Program-made: the position numbers and the translations under genes | Notes under the pieces: generated by a model | Database searches by the model: none | Told to the model about the DNA's origin: nothing | What the model saw: only the letters and a program-made list of their open reading frames with translations | Origin: Bacteroidales bacterium UBA3388 | GTDB lineage: Bacteria; Bacteroidota; Bacteroidia; Bacteroidales; P3 | DNA: 18,071 bases | Direction: 5' to 3' | NCBI GenBank assembly: GCA_002358855.1 | Contig: DEPQ01000047.1 | Coordinates: 1 to 18,071, forward strand | In this document: one piece after another, positions 14,872-18,071 of the stretch | Layout of the letters: the number at the start of each line of letters is the position of its first letter | Numbering within the stretch: position 1 is the stretch's first letter

Positions 14872-17800
14872 ATGAAAAAATTATTATTAACATTGGTATT
14901 AGCATTTTTTGCTATGATTCAAGGATTCTCTCAGCCAATCTTTGAGAGTTTCGAAGGAACTTTCCCTCCAACAGGTTGGACTGTAACAGGAAGTTGGCAA
15001 CAATATTCTTATAGAGCATCAGATGGAGGAATGTGTGCTTACATGGCTTATTCAGGTACTTCTGGTAGAATGATTCTGCCTGCATACACAGCTGATGTAA
15101 CAACAACCCTTAGTTTTTACGTAGGGGCAAGTTATGCAAGTGATGCTTGGATGAATGATTTTACTATTGAAGTTACAACTTCATTAGAAGAACCAGCTTG
15201 GCAAGAAGTTTATACTATTGCTTATCCAACAAATAATACAGACTTTATTTTACAAGAAGTTAATTTAGGTGCATTTGCAGGCCAAGAAATTTATGTGTCA
15301 TTCAATTTAACTCCTAATAATGGCGCAGGAACATTGTTAGATGCAGTAACTTTAGGAAATATAACTTGTCCTAAACCAACAGGTCTTGCAGTAGTTCCAG
15401 CATCAACATCAGCAGATTTTACTTGGGATGAAGATGAAACTTCACTTGCATATAATCTTGAGGTAGTTCAATCAAACCAAGATTGGGAAAATGCAGAAGT
15501 TTCTCAAGTGACAGGAACAGAATTTACTTTAACAGATTTGATGCCTGCTACAATGTACAAAGCAAGACTTCAATCAGTATGTGAAGACGAAGAACTTAGT
15601 CAATATTCAAATGTTATTACATTTACAACAGCATGTTCACCAATAGAAGATGTAATTTGGTTTGAAGATTTTGAAAGTGTACTTGGAAATCAAGAAGCAG
15701 CAAACTTAATGTTTAGTTGTTGGTCTGTACTTCAATCAACAGGTGGAGCTTACAACGGAACATTCCCTCGTATTTATCATGAAGGATATGCAGGTTCAGC
15801 ACATTCAGGACAAGTAACATTAGAATTTAAAGGTAATGGATTCTTATTATTACCAGAATTTGCACAAGATATTACTACACAACAATTATCATTTTATGCA
15901 AACACAACAGCTTCAACAGTTGAAGGAGCAGGAACATTCCAAGTAGGATATGTAACAGACCCAACAGATACAGCTTCTTTTGTGGCTTTAGAAACAGTTA
16001 TATTACCGCAAGCAGGTTTAAGTAGAGCATCATCTGTTATGGTAGGGCCATTCTCATATGAAAGTGTAGAGAGTGAGTCAGCAAGAATGGCTTTGAAATA
16101 TGTAGCAGTAAATGCAGGAGAGTCTTGGAACTTAGATGACTTTACAGTAGAGCCAATTCCTGATTGTCCAGCACCTCAATCCTCTAGCATAATAGTAACA
16201 GGAGTAACAGACTCTGAAGCAACTATTACTTGGGTTGATGAAGATGAATCACATAGTGCATGGTTGTTCTACTATAAATCATCAACAGAAGAAGATTATA
16301 CAGAAATAGCAACAACAGAACAAAGCATAACACTTACAGATTTAACACAAGCAACAGCATATAGTTTTTACATACAAACAGATTGTGGAACAGATGATAA
16401 CTATTCTCAAACATCAGTAATTACATTCAGAACAACAGCAGTTCCTGTTACTGAATTCCCTTACTACCAAGATTTCCAAGATTTAGAAGGCAATCCATTT
16501 GGAGCAGAATTCTTTACTACAGGATTAAATCAATGGATGATAGGTTCATCTACAGGAGTTGTTGATTCAGAAAACGAAGAATTATCTTCATTATATATTT
16601 CAAACAACAATTCAGATTATGCTTATACAACTCAACAAAATAATTCAAGAAGTTGGGTTGTTATGCCTATAGTATTTGGTGATGCACCAGAATATGCAAT
16701 TTCATTCCAATACAAATCAGGAGGAGAAGTTTCTTCTTGGAGTTCTTCTGTATATGACTATTTAACGGTAATATTATGTGATGCAGATGCTGATTTAACA
16801 AACTTATCATCTGTACCTTCAGGAACGGTAGTATTGGATAAAGCTGGTGGAGTTACAGAATGGGCTACAGCAACCTATGCTTCTTCAGCATTAGCAAACA
16901 CAACAAAACAATTAGTATTCTATTGGTACAATGACGGAAGTGATGGATCAGGAATACCAGGAGCTATTGACAATATTGCAATCATTGAAAACACTTGTGC
17001 TGCTCCTACAAACCTTACTTACACAGATGTAACAGGAGAATCAGCAGTATTAAGCTGGGATACAGAAGGAACTTCTTCATGGATGTTATACTATAAAGCT
17101 GCATCAGATGAAGAATATACAGAAGTAGAAGTAACAGAAGTTCCTTACACGCTAACAGACCTTACTCCAATGACAAACTATACAGCATACGTTGTTGCAG
17201 ATTGTGATGGAGAATTATCTGTAGCATCAACAGCAGTATCTTTCAGAACAGCTTGCACAGCAGTAGAAACATTCCCTTATTTTGAAGGATTCAATGATGT
17301 ATATAATCTCCAAGATGCTTGTTGGTCTGCTGAAGTATTATCAGGTTATAGTAACTGGACTACAAGTATAGATGGAGCTTATGGAAATTCTCCTTATGAA
17401 GGTGGTAGATGTGCATATATTACTTATTTCTCAGGAGAAGCAAGATTAAGTTCACCTATATTTGACTTAACTGAAATGAATAATCCTTATTTGAAATACG
17501 TTGTTGCAAATCCTGCCTATGAAGGAAATGCAGAACAAATAATAGTAGAATATAAAGCAACTCCTGAATCAGATTGGGTAACATTGAGATCTTATACAAC
17601 TGCAAATGAAACTTGGTTATTAGACTCAGTAGCATTGCCTTCACCAACAGAAAATTATCAAATAGCATTCAAAGCAATAGGAGGACAAGGTTGGGGTGCA
17701 TCAATCGATGCTGTTCAAGTTTATGACTCAGAAGGAGAACCAGGAGGCGAAGAACCTCAGCCATGCGATGCACCAACTAACCTTTCTGCAAACAATATCA

Positions 17801-18071
17801 CAGAAACCTCAGCAGAAATCACATGGAATGGCACAGCCTCAACATACGAATTTAAATTAAATGGTGGCACAGCAGAAACACTTACAACTACAACAAAAGC
17901 ATTAACAGGCTTAACAGCAAACACAGCCTACACAGTAGAAGTAAGAGCCGTATGCGAAGACCAACAATCAGCATGGGTAACAACAAACTTCACAACCCTT
18001 GAAGAAATTGTAACACCAGAACCATGTGATGCTCCAACAGCCCTTGCGGCAAACAACATCACAGAAACAAC
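14872..18071 (+). CDS. secreted multidomain protein with choice-of-anchor J and fibronectin III modules, partial at right edge
   Basis: An open frame from 14872 runs off the window after 1066 codons. It begins MKKLLLTLVLAFFAMIQGFSQP, a clear signal peptide with cleavage likely near residue 20. The body alternates adhesin-like jelly-roll domains (choice-of-anchor J / cleaved-adhesin type, opening with F(E)xF...GW-like motifs) with fibronectin III repeats. The jelly-rolls span about 23-165, 256-431, 524-708 and 796-954. The repeats span 166-255, 432-523, 709-795 and 965-1051, with a fifth starting at 1052. Each FN3 starts at a Cys (166, 432, 709, 965) and holds a second Cys (237, 505, 778, 1028), a likely disulfide. 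A GEPGGEEPQP linker precedes the fourth FN3. Such proteins are usually surface or secreted adhesins or enzyme scaffolds, often type IX secretion substrates, but any C-terminal sorting domain lies outside the window. No Shine-Dalgarno is present; the leader is A-rich. No catalytic motif was recognised. Confidence 0.9.
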   Translation, partial: MKKLLLTLVLAFFAMIQGFSQPIFESFEGTFPPTGWTVTGSWQQYSYRASDGGMCAYMAYSGTSGRMILPAYTADVTTTLSFYVGASYASDAWMNDFTIEVTTSLEEPAWQEVYTIAYPTNNTDFILQEVNLGAFAGQEIYVSFNLTPNNGAGTLLDAVTLGNITCPKPTGLAVVPASTSADFTWDEDETSLAYNLEVVQSNQDWENAEVSQVTGTEFTLTDLMPATMYKARLQSVCEDEELSQYSNVITFTTACSPIEDVIWFEDFESVLGNQEAANLMFSCWSVLQSTGGAYNGTFPRIYHEGYAGSAHSGQVTLEFKGNGFLLLPEFAQDITTQQLSFYANTTASTVEGAGTFQVGYVTDPTDTASFVALETVILPQAGLSRASSVMVGPFSYESVESESARMALKYVAVNAGESWNLDDFTVEPIPDCPAPQSSSIIVTGVTDSEATITWVDEDESHSAWLFYYKSSTEEDYTEIATTEQSITLTDLTQATAYSFYIQTDCGTDDNYSQTSVITFRTTAVPVTEFPYYQDFQDLEGNPFGAEFFTTGLNQWMIGSSTGVVDSENEELSSLYISNNNSDYAYTTQQNNSRSWVVMPIVFGDAPEYAISFQYKSGGEVSSWSSSVYDYLTVILCDADADLTNLSSVPSGTVVLDKAGGVTEWATATYASSALANTTKQLVFYWYNDGSDGSGIPGAIDNIAIIENTCAAPTNLTYTDVTGESAVLSWDTEGTSSWMLYYKAASDEEYTEVEVTEVPYTLTDLTPMTNYTAYVVADCDGELSVASTAVSFRTACTAVETFPYFEGFNDVYNLQDACWSAEVLSGYSNWTTSIDGAYGNSPYEGGRCAYITYFSGEARLSSPIFDLTEMNNPYLKYVVANPAYEGNAEQIIVEYKATPESDWVTLRSYTTANETWLLDSVALPSPTENYQIAFKAIGGQGWGASIDAVQVYDSEGEPGGEEPQPCDAPTNLSANNITETSAEITWNGTASTYEFKLNGGTAETLTTTTKALTGLTANTAYTVEVRAVCEDQQSAWVTTNFTTLEEIVTPEPCDAPTALAANNITET
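17761..18071 (+). repeat. 261-bp tandem FN3 repeat, second copy cut by window edge
   Basis: The sequence from 17761 (encoding PCDAPTNLSANNITET) recurs from 18022 (PCDAPTALAANNITET) at a spacing of 261 bases, exactly 87 codons. About 40 of the 50 visible bases of the second copy match the first. The earlier FN3 modules of the gene are far more diverged from one another, so this pair is likely a more recent duplication that may continue past the edge. Confidence 0.75.

Noticed and set aside
14912..15106. Minus-strand 64-codon frame inside the secreted-protein gene (and a similar one at 17456-17668)
   Set aside because: Both are antisense to a continuous frame with a signal peptide and domain repeats, and neither resembles any family.

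Overview
The window is AT-rich chromosomal DNA from a member of the Bacteroidota, most likely an uncultured Bacteroidales-type organism. Four things point there. There is a DUF4293 membrane protein, a family of this phylum. Promoter elements fit TTTG / TAnnTTTG. Most genes lack a Shine-Dalgarno sequence. The right end holds a large secreted protein of alternating adhesin-like (choice-of-anchor J) and fibronectin III modules with a Bacteroidota-style signal peptide. No tRNA, rRNA, CRISPR array, insertion sequence or phage gene was recognised. No gene-free stretch exceeds about 170 bases.

Layout. Bases 1-127 are intergenic and hold a long AT hairpin (probable terminator), 21-bp-spaced CTTTG/CAAAG boxes and a possible leftward promoter. 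Leftward genes follow: a DUF4293 protein (128-616), groEL (680-2308) and groES (2321-2599), with a hairpin terminator after groEL and a palindromic possible heat-shock control region before groES, then valS (2710-5340). A divergent intergenic region (5341-5507) carries six imperfect 21-bp repeats in exact phase. Rightward genes follow as a tight cluster: rnr (5508-7658), purD (7670-8956), thyA (8960-9754) and folA (9751-10245). They meet head-on with the leftward pair of a sensor histidine kinase (11321-12823) and hemW (10242-11321). folA and hemW share stop-codon bases. After a second divergent region (12824-12938), dapA (12939-13841) and class II fba (13850-14842) run rightward from a clear phylum-type promoter. 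The last gene (14872 to the end) is the multidomain secreted protein, still open at the window edge after 1066 codons.

Function. Most of the window is core housekeeping: protein folding (GroESL), translation (ValRS), RNA decay (RNase R), purine synthesis (PurD), dTMP and tetrahydrofolate metabolism (ThyA with DHFR, which recycles the dihydrofolate ThyA produces), heme trafficking (HemW), lysine/cell-wall precursor synthesis (DapA) and glycolysis/gluconeogenesis (Fba). The histidine kinase is an orphan with no response regulator beside it.

The least ordinary signals are non-coding: a 21-bp phased repeat that recurs in two intergenic regions, with a degenerate trace in a third, and the palindrome plus -24/-12-like motif upstream of groES. 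I found no convincing new multi-gene system here.
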